DNA from: Tamarix chinensis
Lineage: Eukaryota; Streptophyta; Magnoliopsida; Caryophyllales; Tamaricaceae
Reading direction: 5' to 3'
DNA: 64,000 nucleotides
NCBI GenBank assembly: GCA_030549775.1
Contig: CM060177.1
Coordinates: 88,445,236 to 88,509,235 of the forward strand
The translations under genes were made by a program, and so were the position numbers. Positions 47,899 through 61,000 of the stretch are shown here, piece after piece. The notes below the pieces were generated by a model that worked only from the letters and a program-made list of their open reading frames with translations, was not told the DNA's origin and did no database searches. Numbering within the stretch: position 1 is the first letter of the stretch; every line of letters starts with the position of its first letter.

Positions 47899-50800
47899 AT
47901 GGAGGGGGGAGCGGTCGAAGTCTCGGTTGTTGGGCAGCCATCACTTGGTCGGGGGAAACACATCAAGAAACGAGCTCTCAGAAACAAAGCTCTTGCTGTC
48001 ACATTCGATGAAAAAGGGCTCAAGTATTGAATTATATTCTCGATCTATTAACTATTTTCGTAACATTATAGCTTCTGAAATCAAAACCCTAATTCAGCTG
48101 CTTCTATTGATTTTGTTGTAATTCCTAAGTTGCATTGACTGAGTAGAGTTTTTTTTTTTTTTTTTTTTTTTGTTCGACTTGAGGTATTGTAGTTTTATAG
48201 CTGATTTTATGGTTTTCGTGGGTTGGAATAGGGATTATGTGACTGGGTTTCATAAGAGGAAGAAAAAGAGAAGAAAGGAAGCTAGACAGAAACAACAAGA
48301 AGCTGAACGGCGTAAGCGTATTGATAAGCGTAAAAAGGTCGAATTTCTTCATATATTAATTTGCTATCTATTCTTTCATTTATTTGATTGATACCGACTC
48401 TTATGACAGCATAGCTATTTATTTGCCTGGTTAGTTTAGTGTCAGAAATCATTTGTGTCTAATGTAATCTAATCAAATAAACTTTTACATTAGGAAGAAG
48501 GAACATGTATAGTTTAGTTGATATTCTCCAAAAGAACTTCATTGTTTATAGGTTCCTACAAGTATAATCTGAGGGTTCCTGTCCACATGTGTTGGATTTG
48601 AGACAGGCGACAAAGTTATACTGTATTTTTGTACACTTAAAATTTTTGTTCTTGCCTTGCTGTTAGGTTCATCCTGAAGTAGTTCTAGGAAAGGTTGAAA
48701 AATTGGAGGAAAGCCAACTTTTGGAAAAGTAAATTCCCCTTTATTCTTACCTTTAGGTCTTTGCATATTTCATTATGTGAGAAGCTTGTGTACTGTTTTT
48801 CTTTCTTTCTTCATTTTTTTTTTTGATGCGTTGGACTATTTATCTTGAAGATACTAAGTTTGATTACTTTCTTGATATCATTTGCAGAGGGGATAATGTT
48901 TTCTAGAATTTGGCTTGCTTGCAAGTCCTTTTCCTTTGTTAGTGCCACTCAGCATTATTGATATATTTATTCAGCCTCTCTTTAGTTTTACTCTGGAAAT
49001 AAATAACCAGCTTCTAGATTCCAATCTGGAGGGACTGACAAATGACAAGGCACTCATATGACCCCAGACTCAGAGACTTTACATCAAAGACACTTGAATA
49101 TAATATCAAGTTCCTCCCCTGAGGCCCTGACCAGGAAAGAAAGAGAAAAAATAAGTTTGATTTACAATTGCCCATAATAATGTACCTCATTCTTGTAGAT
49201 TTTTGGCATATTTCTCGCTCCTTCCTGTCTAAGTCTATGATGCTCTTTCCTAGATTCAGTTCTCTGAAATAGTTTGTTCTGATAATGTCAAAATAAAGAA
49301 TGCATTGCTTAGGACCTTTATTTTTACATGTGGGAATTCAGAGGTGCAAACAAAAATCGAAACAGATGATCATGAGCATTTATTCTCTGGTTTGTGTCAC
49401 TATTGATGTGCTTCTAACTTCCGTACAGAGAAAAGCCGAAAGAGAATTTGCCCTTTATGGTGGGGTGCTGCCTGCTGATGATCAAGAGCCTGGTGGGGAC
49501 AATGAAGAGGAGGAAGAGAGCGAGCTAGTTCCATCGGTTTCTGGTACTTTCATAAAAACCCAGAATGCAGTACAGTTAATTGGGCCATTCTCTGATGAAT
49601 AGTATAGTTTTTGCATCAAAGCCTGCTATCAAGTTCCTTTCTTACTGAAATTCTGTTGGTCGTGCTATATTTGGCCTAATTGCCACTTGCCTACCCCTGG
49701 TGAAAACCGCATATTCTATTTTGCTACTATTTAACTTATTTACTGATGTGCTTGTCACCCATCATGGTGTCTGCCATTCCTGTACTTGGTTGCTGTCGGT
49801 GCCACCATGTTCTCATAGTGTGTTTACAGAGGACCTCTTGCACAAATAGCCTTATGTTCAACATCTCTTTGTAATTTTCAGAATCTGTGCCACCATGTCC
49901 TTTCTTCTTGCTGGAAGTAGTGTATATCCACTCTTTTTCAGTCATAACCAAAGGATTGGGTTTTGTAGAATATTGATAAAAGTAGGAAGATTGCATATTA
50001 ATATGTTGATATGGTGTATAGTTTGATTAAGTATATATCAACATACTGTGAAAGCCCGTATGGATACATGAATAGAGTATTTTGAACAAGAACCACGTAA
50101 TAAAAAGTTGCACGAGAGTTTTATAGTGGTTCAAGGGGCCAAAGCATCCCTACATCTACTACGAAAATGGTTTCCCTTTTGGATTACGTGTATTATGTGT
50201 ATGAGCCTAATTCTCTCAAAATCAAGAGTATATCCCTTCTAGCTTCTCTCAATTAGCCCTCACAATCCTTGTTTTAAACTCATTATTTTAAGAGGAAACT
50301 TCTGCCAACTTCTTTTAGGCAATCTTCTACTAATGTTTTCCTAGTTATCTCAAGCTAAAGAGTGATTTTTCTAGCTTCTATCAACTAGAAAACACTTACA
50401 ATTTTCACTTGTATTGGTATGAATTGAGTGTGAGTGAGCGGATTCAACAATATGATCTTCATTACAAAATGATATGTGTAAGCATGGTAGTTAAGATGTA
50501 ATGTAGCTGGAGAATAAAAAGAATTACAAGTGCATAACACTCTAGCTTCTATGCAGGATGATGAGCAATATGGTTTTCTCAAAGAATTTTGTATTTAGAA
50601 ATGAATTAAATGACACTGAGAGTATTGAATGAGAGAGCCCTTAGATCCCTTATATAATAATAGGGGGGGGGGCATGACTTTTAGGTGCAATTAATGCACC
50701 TGCAGAGTACGACTAATGGCTAAATTTTCAAATTTGATAGAAACACACTCGTCTCCCTTCAAATCCAGTTGACTGTATTGCCCTGTTGCAAAATTGTCAG

Positions 50801-53800
50801 TCAACTCTCTTCCAATACAGTCTACACTATTTCAAATGAAGTGTAAAAATTTGAAGAATTATAGTCGATTGTGTTTACAGTTTGTCAATTATGCTTTAGG
50901 CATTTCAAAATATTTTGCTACAGGTTTGATATAGTCTTTTGTGTAATGTTTGCCAGCAAAGTTGACTGTGTCAATAATACAGTTGACTGTTACTAAGATA
51001 GTCTATTGTGCTAATAGTGGATGCAATCAAAGATTTTGAAAATCACATAAAGTAAATCAATTATGTTGCATTAGAGGTGGCAAATGGGTCATACAGGTTG
51101 AGTTTGGATTGGCTTAATTTGAGTTTGGTTAAAATTGAATCTGCTATGTAATTGGGTCGGGGTCATACTAGGTGTCCTTCAGGTGTTGGTCCATTTCGAA
51201 TAATGGTGATTCGGGTTGAGTTTGCGTTGGATTAAATTAATTTGGATTAGGAGAATATTGGGTTGAGTTTGGGTTTAATTTATCGGGTTGATTTAGATTT
51301 GGGTTTGGGTTGGGTTGATTCAGGTCTACAAACTCTGGGTTATATCGGGTTTGAGCCACGTTAATTCAGCATAGAATTTGTATTGATTTTAATTGTTTTT
51401 AATTTAATATAATGAACAAATTGAATTTTGTGATTTATTGTTATTGTTATGCTTATCATAGTAATTATTATCATAATATATATATAATGATATAACAAAT
51501 TATTATTGTAAAGTATATAATAATAATACTAATAATGAATCATTATATACGTAAAGTATTATTATCATTATAGTTATTATTATAAATACGATTATAAATA
51601 TTATTATATACATACTTATAATGATTGTTATGGATGTTATAATAATTATTGTTATTATTATAAGTAATAATATTTATTATTATCTTAAAAAATATAATAA
51701 GCTTTATTATTATTAGAAATACAAATATAAATTTTACTATTGTTGTTAGAATAATATATATTATAATTATGATATTTAAAATTGTTATTTTTATGTTTAT
51801 AATAATTACAATAATAATAATAATAATGTAAATTTATTTAATTATGATATCAAAAATAAAGTGAGAAAAGTAAAGTGTTACTGATTTTATTTCATTTGTT
51901 ATATGGGTTGCATATTATCTTTTTACGTAAAATTTTATTAATAAGATAGTTTATTGATGATTATGTAGCAAATTATATGAGATAAAATAGTACCTTTGTG
52001 GATTAAATTTGACTTTAATTTGGATTGAGTTTGGAATTAAGTTTGTTTATATGTTTGGTTCGAGTTGAGTCATTTTAGGTTTGGTAAGTTTGGGTCGGGT
52101 CATTATTGGGTTTTTGTCCGAGTATGGGTTGGGTTATTTCGGATATAGGTTATTATTGGGTTAGCTGAATTTGGGTTGGTTTCGGATTAGTTTGGATTTT
52201 TAGGTCCAGATTAGGTTTAAATTTTAGAGTCCATTTCAGATTTCGGATTATTCGGGTCGGGTCATCTTTTTCAGGTCTAAATGTAATGTAGTCACTTTTT
52301 ATTTTGTTCCAAGAATTTCTTTGGCTCTGACTTTTGTACCACAAATGGTGTTTCAATCACAATCTACTGTGTTACGAGCACGGACGGTCTACATTTTTGC
52401 AGCCAATTCATGAATGTAGTGGCTGCATTTTGAAAATTCAAAATCCATACAAATACAGTTGATATGTTCATTGAAAGCCAAATGTGTTTCTTGAAAATCT
52501 ATATTTTTTTTTGTGAAACACATATGGAAAGCTTTGGATGCTAAAGCTATCTTAGAACATATTTCAAAAATGGTTTTAAAGGTTGGCTGAAAACTTTATG
52601 AAAACCTAAGTGCTCATCATTTTTACAAATCATTACAAGAAATTGTCTAAAGACTTGAAGATATTACATTGTATTCTTGAATCTTGATAGACTCTCTTGT
52701 TCATGGTTGTTTTTGCTTGATCTTCCAACATGATATTGATATTCATGCAAATCATGCAAACTTGTTAAAGCCACAAAAGGATTCATTATCGTTAAAACTG
52801 ATTATTGACCTATGAATTCTATATAACGGATTAAAAAAAAAATCCTTTTATGTGGTAAGCAGATTAGGAACATGAATCAGAAGAATATGCGATAACTGTG
52901 CTATGCATTAATGAAGGTGTAACAATCTTTATCAAAAATAGATCATATGTATTGATGGTGGGTTTATTTCAGTTTGTAAGACGTCTGTCGTGGATCTCAG
53001 AAAATACTGAAAGTAAGTTATCTACTAGCTAGCAGACAATGGAATACAGCTACTGTTTAGGTAAACATGTTGAGAGGGGATTGAGCAGGAAGAAGAGCCT
53101 ATGAAGATTGAACAATCGTTATTAAATGGCATGATTGATGAGCCTTGCATCATCTCCCAATTTCATTTTTACCCATCTTCTGCATGTTAAAATTGCAAAG
53201 GGGGGGGGGGGCATAAGATAATCCAAAGTTTACCATTGTACGAGGAATCACCGAAAGATGTATTCTTATATATTATTATTATTATTATTATTGGTGGATG
53301 GTAGTACGAATCTATGAAATCTGTTTTTGATAAATGGGTGCACGAAATTGGCCTGGGATACTGTTTTTGGTTCTCTCTTTGTTTCTTCTGTTGTTGGAGT
53401 ACATGTGGGAAATGAGATAAACCTCCCTTTTATCATAGAAAGCAGATGCCTTGGAGGAAGTGGAATATAATATGTTGTCAGTTACATTATTTTTGAGCTA
53501 CTGAGGCTATCCAATTACGTCACAAGCTTTTTGCTTTGAAAGCCTAGTTGACATTTGCTTTGCACTTTCTTACTTTTGTTAAAGGTACTATGATGTATGA
53601 CAATGGAGAGGTCGAAGTCACAGTTGTGACAAGTGAGATTTCCCGTTATGATGAAGAAGAGCATCCGAGCCGAAAGTCAGCACCATTAGCAGCACCTACC
53701 TTAAATGGAAAAGCTGGGGAAAAGCACAATATTCCTCCCAGCAAGCAGAAATCTTTCAAAAAAGTGGCAAAGAAAAGATCTCGGCCCAAGTTGCAGAAGA

Positions 53801-53847
53801 AAAGAGACAAAAGGAAAGGAATCAAGAATAAGAAAAGGAAGCGATAA
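47899..53847 (+). CDS. Nucleolar protein 12 / RRP17-like rRNA-processing protein, five exons
   Basis: Five exons, 47899-48023, 48232-48337, 48667-48728, 49431-49543 and 53585-53847, join in frame with GT-AG introns to give 222 residues. The start ATG at 47899 opens MEGGAVEVSVVGQPSLGRGK. Next is the family core (about 20-77): HIKKRALRNKALAVTF, then DYVTGFHKRKKKRRKEARQK and a charged helix likely to form a coiled coil. Exon 4 holds the hallmark EFALYGG and an acidic run DNEEEEESEL; exon 5 has MMYDNGEVEVTVVTSEISR and a very basic tail ending KGIKNKKRKR, a probable nucleolar-localisation signal. Yeast Rrp17 and human NOL12 act in the nucleolus on 5' ends of pre-60S rRNA and bind RNA; the same role is inferred here. 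Length is close to that of plant homologues as I know them. All five exons are intact; intron 4 (4,041 bp) is swollen by repeats. The intron 3 acceptor (CAGAG at 49430) is set by frame. Confidence 0.88.
48084..48092 (+). promoter_or_regulatory. telo-box in the first intron
   Basis: AAACCCTAA lies 61 bases into intron 1 of the NOL12/RRP17 gene. Telo-boxes near the start of plant ribosome-biogenesis genes often accompany site II motifs. AAACCCTAA also occurs by chance and in the repeats of this window. Confidence 0.45.
48149..48171. repeat. T23 run in intron 1
   Basis: An uninterrupted run of 23 T, 60 bases before the intron 1 acceptor. It may serve as a polypyrimidine tract; its exact length is prone to sequencing error. 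Confidence 0.85.
50047..52850. mobile_element. Repeat insertion(s) filling intron 4 of the NOL12/RRP17 gene
   Basis: Starting near TGTGAAAGCCCGTATGG (50047) the intron has phrases typical of plant LTRs (TTATAGTGGTTCAAGGGGCC, then AAAGCATCCCTACATC) followed by several copies of CAGTTGACTGT/CAATACAGTC. Similar AATACAGTTGA and CTACTGTGTTACG phrases return after 52300. This suggests one element split by the hAT-like insertion at 51072-52279. Neither terminus nor a duplication could be fixed, and no coding domain is present. Confidence 0.4.
51072..52279. mobile_element. Probable non-autonomous hAT-like element
   Basis: Begins TAGAGGTGGCAAATGGGTC, a terminal sequence common in plant hAT-like elements, followed by many GGGTTGAGTTTGGGTT and GGGTCGGGTCAT phrases at both ends around an AT-rich core (about 51360-52010). 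The right end TTTTTCAGGTCTA (to 52279) is at best a 9-of-13 match to the inverted left end, and I could not confirm an 8-bp duplication. No transposase. Confidence 0.45.
53271..53293. repeat. (TTA)n microsatellite in intron 4
   Basis: About seven TAT/TTA triplets, 290 bases before the last exon. Confidence 0.85.
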
Positions 53848-54219
53848 TGCTTGTAATACTTGCGACTACGCTATCGAGTTGTTGATCTGAAAGTTAACTT
53901 GAAAATTTTCAGTGATAATGCAGCCTTGTGTTGCTTTAACATTTCAGTTTTTGTTATTCTTCTGTTGCTTCTTGAGTTCATAATTGCCTCTTAGCTCTTA
54001 TGGTTCATTTAAATTGGAATGAATTGAAGCGAAGATAAATTTGAAATCAATCTAAATAAAGAAAATTGATTTAAATCAGATTGAATATTTTAAAATATTA
54101 ATTTAATCTAATTAAATTATGGTGAATATTTTAAAATTTTTATTTTAGATTGAAGTGAATAAAAAATTAAAAAAAAATATTTATATTTTTATATTAAATA
54201 GATAAATTTATTTTACAAC

Positions 54220-54545
54220 TTAGCATCATCACTATTCCTACAATCAACTCCACTACAACAACCAACTCATCCTCCTCCATACTACCACTAACTCCACCAC
54301 CACCACCACCATCACCATCACAACTATCACCTCCTCCACCACAATAACCTCATTACTACCACCGCCTCCATTACATCTTCACCACCTCAACCTCCTCCTC
54401 CTCCACCGCCACCACCATCACAACAGCCACCACCTTCCCCACCTCAACAATCACATCACCATCAACTCCATCACACCTCTTCCACCTTATCCACCATAAC
54501 CACCTCTTCCTCATCCTTCTCCAACACTGTTACCACCACCTCCTC
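54220..54545. repeat. CCA/CCT-rich low-complexity tract
   Basis: Imperfect CCACCACCACC, CATCACCATCAC and CCTCCTCCTCC triplets over about 320 bases, 380 bases downstream of the NOL12/RRP17 stop codon. No supportable frame. Confidence 0.8.
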
Positions 54546-54889
54546 TATCATAATCACTATAAAAAAAATTTACAAGTCAAGTAATTTATTTGTTGAAGCA
54601 TCCATTTATTCAACTAGTTCAAAGACCAAAAAATAAAAATAAATAATAATAATTATTATTATACGAAAAAAATAAATTATATATAAAACATTGGAAAAAA
54701 ATACCCATCATCTTTCATTAAAAATAAATTTAATAAGTTAAAATACATTCATCCACGTACATTTAACACAAAGTCAATAAAATTAAAAGATGTTCATTAT
54801 CATCCACACCATACTCTCAAAACATGCACAAGATGTTTATCAAAAGATGCACAATTGTTACACATATATGCTATAAAAATTGAAGTGTA

Positions 54890-55974
54890 TTAGAGCATGA
54901 AACTACACATAAGGAGAATATTTTGATTCACCAATGATCTTGTACCAGTATAATCAATAATGCAGAGCAGCGTATATACAGGTCGCATATCATAGTTTGC
55001 AAGGTTCTTTGAAAGATAGAAAGAAACCTGCATCTTGTACCTTAAATTGAAGCCAAGCTCCTTAACACACTTTATAGCCTCAGTGAGATCAACACATGAG
55101 CATTTGTCCATAACTGTGACAAACTTCTCTATCGAGGTACTTAGCATATCAGAACATGATGTAATAGATGTATTCATTTTCCTCTTACCCTTGCTGCCTT
55201 TTCCATGACTCACACCTACTTATGGTACACTTGCATTACTAGCATCTTAAACATAGTCTTTATGAGAATGAGATGAAGTCATTGAATTAATACCAAATGA
55301 ACAAAACCCCTCAGTGTGAACTTAGTCTTATGAGACTATACTATCAATATCATGAATCATGCTACCGGATTCATTATGTTGTCCTACCACAAATCTTCTC
55401 CTTGCTCTAACTTCATGATCAAATACAACATTATCCTTCGTTACTCTATCCTTAAAAAAGCTCTTCTAATTTTTCATAGAAGGGAATTGTTTTACCCATC
55501 CACTCCATATCCTTTGGGTTGACCTATGACAAACAATCAAACAAATTAAATTAAACCAAACAAACAAAATAAATAATAATTCCATCAAATTGACACTATA
55601 TGCACCTCAATTAGTTGATTCCATACTTCATCTTCAAGATCTCAAATTTGAGTAGTAGGATTAAAACCCCAAACACTTTTTAAAACATTCTTGAATATTT
55701 CATAACATTTAAAAAAATTTCTCTTTAGATATTTTATCCTATTTGAAATAAGTCCTTGTTCTACGAGGAGTTAGGAAACTTTTCTTTAACTTATTATTAC
55801 CACGGAATTGTAAACTAATATAGTAAACATATAACTAAGACAATTACCTATCCGCATTTGATGCAGCAAAAAATCAAGAAGAATTCCATCCATTTTGCGT
55901 GTCCAAATATTTCTCTCAACTTGACAAGGAGACATGGTTAAATCTACCAAAAAAATGGCAAATACAATAAGCAT
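54890..55974 (-). pseudogene. Myb/SANT-like protein relic of a PIF/Harbinger element
   Basis: On the minus strand a first piece (about 55920-55840) reads RNIWTRKMDGILLDFLLHQM, the start of the plant Myb/SANT-like domain found next to PIF/Harbinger transposases. A second piece (55213-54890) reads as a helical C-terminal region with MSHGKGSKGKRKM and, further on, KFVTVMDKCSCVDLTEAIKC. Stops and frameshifts separate them. In PIF/Harbinger elements such a protein partners the transposase and binds DNA; here it is non-functional. It lies downstream of the transposase relic on the same strand, as one decayed element. Confidence 0.6.
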
Positions 55975-56289
55975 GTAAAAAAAAAGAAGAAGAAAAAATT
56001 ACATGTTTCAAGGTGCGTTCAATGTACACATGTTCAAATTACATTCTCTCATAATTTATTACATATGTTTAATGTCAGATACAACATATTGTAGCTAATT
56101 GATAAAGGTTCCCACAAAATAGTACATGAGTTAAATTTACACGACCTAAAAGAAATGTTATTTTGTAGTAATCTCTCCAAATCGCCACCGCTGTTGAAAT
56201 CCTTATAAACTCTCCTATAACAACATCTCCTTCTTCTATAAGATAATCAAACCTATTTTTCCACTCTCCATCATCACCATTTGTAAGTT

Positions 56290-57507
56290 CTTAATCTACC
56301 TCTCTAATTATAGTTTCATCCAGATCAACACCCATTAGAAAGTTATGTCCAATACAACATGCTAGTATAATCTTTGTACGTGTATATACATCATAATGAG
56401 GTTCATTTGCAATTTCCATAGTTGGAAAACACTTTTTTACAACACCAATTTTTTTTCACTTACACTTCTTAAAAATGAATGAAGCAAGTTAAATAGTTCT
56501 CGAGGAGTCAATTGTAGATTATGTGAGTACTCTTTTAGATGGTACTGCTCTCCTCTATGGGGTGGACTCAAGCAACTCATCATAGGAAACCTAGAATCAC
56601 CAAGATAATATTTACCTATAAAAAAAATAAAATATTAGAGAACTTTCAATAAATTAAGTAAAATGTATTTATCAAGTATAGTAATGTAATTATCATATAG
56701 AATTTTGAGGCCATATTGTTGTCTTAATGCATCTTTTAATATTCGAGCATCAAATGATGTTCCTTCCCAAATAACTAGAACGTAGGTAAATTTTAGGTCA
56801 AATGTACAAGAGGCTAGTACATTTTGTGTGGTGTAATCTTTTCTACCTCGTTTTTTACGAGCATTTGATATATAAATTTTTACTCAGACATGGATTCCAT
56901 CAAATGATCCTACACATTCTTGAAATTAACTACTAAATGATTGAGAATCTAGCTAAATTATTTATTAACTAAAAAGAAAAAAAATCATAATAGGCACCTT
57001 AGAATAATGATAGAACTTGAGATTGTCCTAAATCTCTATTGGTGTTGATGATCCATATGGTTATCTACTAAACATCTCCTCTAATTCTATAACATCTTTT
57101 AAGACAATGTGGAAATGATGACTATTAACTTCTGTAAACCTACCAAACACTATTTGCACTTCCCTATTTTTTGTAGTATGCCCTAAAATGTACAAAAATA
57201 AAACAACTTGTTCTTAAACATTAACCCATTTAGGTGATTGCAAGCCACCGTGATTTGCTAATAATCCACAAAGTTCATAAAATGCTTCAGGACCCATACA
57301 AATCATATCTCAACATATGGCTCTACTTTTCATCACCTCTCTTGCCAAAAAAAAAATCACTTCTCTAGTTTCTTTATGAATATCCTCATTGTCATCGTCA
57401 TCTAACATGTTAATTTTGTCCAAATACCAATAAGTTTCCACCACCACAACAAACCAATTAAGGATTGTAAAGTATAACATAGTAAGAATATCATCATCAT
57501 TATCCAT
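56290..57507 (-). pseudogene. PIF/Harbinger (DDE) transposase relic
   Basis: The minus strand carries, in order, an N-terminal helical region (about 57310-57080) with DMICMGPEAFYELCGLLANH and FGRFTEVNSHHFHIVL; the first catalytic Asp in FQECVGSFDGIHV (about 56935-56895), followed at once by a TGA stop; a second Asp region VIWEGTSFDARIL (about 56795-56755); and a third region YYLGDSRFPMMSCLSPPHRG ... [15 protein letters not shown] (about 56610-56450). Frame changes follow. The order matches HARBI1-type nuclease domains. Two catalytic Asp are kept, but the frame is broken at several points. The terminal inverted repeats and 3-bp duplications were not found. Confidence 0.75.
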
Positions 57508-57509
57508 CT

Positions 57510-58060
57510 ATCAAAACAAAAATATCATTGTCATTATTATGATATTGAAACAAGAATAACATTGTTATTAAATAAAAAAAATACGAATAGTACATAACAT
57601 CTAATATTACTAAAATAAACATATGGAAGTCTTCTTTTGTCTAGATATTTTGTATTTTAAATAATATTCATACTTTAAATTATTATCATTTAGATATCTT
57701 TTATATTAATAAAGTTAGACTTAATTAAATTTATTATAACTAAGATAATTTTTGATAACAAATAGGAAAAATATATAAAATTTACTAAAATCATTAAACA
57801 ATTAGAATTTTTTTGAAAAAAAATAATATTATTTTTCTTGTGAAATAAATTTTCAGCATTTTTGTAATAAAAATCTTATTTTTTTCTTCAAAAAATATTT
57901 TAAAAATCAAAAATAAGATTTTTTTTAAAGTTAAGATTTAATTGATATTACCAAAACATAGTAAGAGTACATCCAAACCAAGGCATCTCAGGAAAAATGG
58001 TGCCAAAACACTTTGAGAGACTCTTAGACTAACTATCCCCCACCCACACTTACATTAGTT
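57510..58060. other. AT-rich spacer between the Harbinger and LINE relics
   Basis: No gene. It is mostly A/T, with runs of T and A around 57830-57930, and ends in ACATCCAAACCAAGGC-type sequence (57970-57985) that could be a decayed Harbinger terminus. The 3' end of the LINE should lie here, but no clear poly-A (poly-T on this strand) tail is seen. Confidence 0.4.
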
Positions 58061-58063
58061 TTT

Positions 58064-61000
58064 TCATCTATCAATCAGTTTCAAATACCTTTGAGGATTG
58101 GTATTTTTAACATACCTAAACCGAATAAACAATTTAGCAATCATATGGTGGATAATTCTGCCTAGTACAACTTGTTTAAATAGGAAAATAACTTCATTAT
58201 GGCTACACCATATGTGATAGATAATAGCTGCAAAAGAGGCCTTCCATATTTTCCCTCTACCTCTCCCTAAGCTGGTAATTCTAATCATCCAAGCTAACCA
58301 ACTCGGCCATGAAGAAAACCAATGAGGAAGCATAAGCCAATTGAGCATAGATCTCCAAATAGTATGGGAAAAATGACATTGAGTGAGGAGATGATTCAGG
58401 TCCTCATCATCTTGCATACAACTAGAATAGACTGCATCATCTATAATATGCCATTTTTTCAACTTAGTTTTAATAGTCAAACCTTCATGACAAGCCATCC
58501 AGGTTATGATTTTGTGCTTGGGCATACCCAGATGCCTCCACACTAGGTCTGACCAAGGAGCTGGGGGGAATGGTCTCTCAAGGCTTTATGAACTTTTCTC
58601 ATTGTCTGAGTGCATCAATCGTTGAAGAAATCAGAGCCATATTTCTAGAAAGTGAAATTTTTTCTAAGAGTTAAGGAAGAGTCTTGTCAAAGATTGAGCT
58701 GCCATAGAGGAGTGTTTCTGATGTACCTCTCATGTACCCACTTGAACCACAAGCTTTCCTTATGCTCAATGTGTTTCTAGAAAAACTTAGCAATGCATGC
58801 TAAGTTCTAGTTTCCTAAATGCTTTATGTCCAATCCCCCTTCATGTTTAGGTAGGCAGATTTTGGACCAAGCAATAGGTGCTTTCCTCTTTGAAGTATCC
58901 ATATTTAACCAAAAGAATTTTCTACAAAGGGCATATAATTTTTGGATAATAGCTTAAGGAAGGAGGAAAACCTGAAATTAGTAATTTGTGATTCCAAGTA
59001 TTATTGATTGGAGGAGCTGCACTTGACCTGCAAAGCTAAGGTATTTGTTAGTCCAAGATTGAAGTTTAGTTGTGATATGATCAATAAGAGGCTGATAGAA
59101 AGATATAGAGAGGGAAGAACAATTCAAAGGAACTCCAAGATACTTAAAAGGAAATGCACCTTTCTTGAAACCAAGGTGAGTTAAGATAGAATCCTTGATA
59201 GGAGTAGAAAGACCACCAAAATAAGCTTCACTTTTGTAGGGATTGGTTGCTAAACCTGATGTTTCTTCAAAGACTTTCAGCTTGGACAAAAGACATTGGG
59301 CTAAGGAGATATTACCTTTACAGAATAAGAGAAGGTGATCAGCAAAACATAAGCTAATGATTTTTGAGCCCTCACACTCCAGGTGAGCTTTGAAATCTTT
59401 ACAATTCCATAAAGTGTACAATAATCAATTGAGGTATTCCATGGCTATAACAAAGATATATGGAGATAACAGATCACCCTGCCTGATGCCCCTTTTCCCT
59501 TTAAAAGGTTTGTATAAAGATCCTTGAGTGAGATTGAATAATATACAGTGGTAATACACTATATGATAAGAGTCACAAAATGAGGGGGGGGGGGAACCTA
59601 ACCCAAGCAAGACAGCTTGAATAAAAGGCTATTCAAGGGAATCATAAAACTCTTTGAGATTAATTTTTAGAATCATTCTAGGACTGATATCCTTTCGACC
59701 ATACTTCCTAAGAAGTTCTTGAGCCATCATGATATTATCACCAATCCACCTCCCAAGAACAAAGGCTGACTGGTTACATGTCACTATCTCCCAAGCACTA
59801 CAATGAGTCTATTAGTAAGAAATTTAGAGAATATTTTATAGACAATATTGCATAATGCAATTGGTCTATACTTACTGATGTGTTTGGCATCTTTCTTCTT
59901 AGGGATAAGATGAATTGTAGTATTGTTCATAGTTGTTAAGGGATGTCTTGATTTTCAAACCTACTGAATATCCATAGTAATATCCCCACCCACCACTGGC
60001 CAAGCTTACTTGAAAAAAATAAGAATTAAAGCCATCAAGGCATGGACCTTTCAAATCACCCATGCTGAATAAGGCTTGCTTGATTTCTTAGGTAGGGACC
60101 AATTACATCAGCTGCAATCTGTTGGTCTAGCAATACCCAAAATGAGAATATAGAAATTCTGGATCTCATCCTCAATTTCTCCCCAACTCTGAGCATCTTG
60201 GAGCAAAGTGAGAGAATTAAGGATTTGTCTTTCTTTTATTCAAGCAAGAAAATAAGAGTTATTACCATCACCTAGCTTGATACAGTTGATTTTAGGTCTC
60301 TGCTGGAGGAACTATTCTTCAATTTTCCTTTTATCCCACCACTACTTTCGAGCAATTTTTTTCTTTATTTACAAGATCAGCATTTATATTGTCAATAGGA
60401 GTTGATAAGCATCATTCCACTTTACTTCTTCTTTCTCCACAACTTCTGTGACATTTCCAAAATAAATCTTACTGAAATAATTGAAAGTATATTTGAGTTG
60501 TTTCAACTTCTGGACTACTTGGTATTGCTTAGAACCAAGCATTGGGGTTTCCCACACTTCCTTTATAGTGTTTAGAAAGAGAGGGTGAGAGTCTAGGAAA
60601 TTATAGAACTTAAAGGTTTTTTCTCCTTTCTGTCCAACCTCATAGTACACACTTCTAGGCGACAATGATCAGATAAACAGTGAGGAACAGCCCTGATGTA
60701 TCCACCAGTATAATTATCAAACCAATACTTATTTCCAAAACCTCTATCAAGAAGGTAATGAACTCTATGAGGGGGAGCTTAGTTATTAGACTTAGTAAAA
60801 GAAGAATTAATAAGGGAAATAGAGCCCAAGCTACTAGTAAGCACACAATCTTTAAAATCCTCTATCTCCCCCTGGTGCAAGATTTCTCCTATCTTACCCT
60901 CATCATGTAAACTTGTGTTAAAATCTCCAATAACAAACCAGGGGATCTAGATAGTTTTACAAAATCTAATCAAATCCTTCCATAGAGGAAATCTAGCTTT

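Noticed and set aside
53705..53890. Alternative frame overlapping the last exon of the NOL12/RRP17 gene
   Set aside because: The family tail (KKRSRPK ... KKRKR) is in the other frame, which joins exon 4 in phase.
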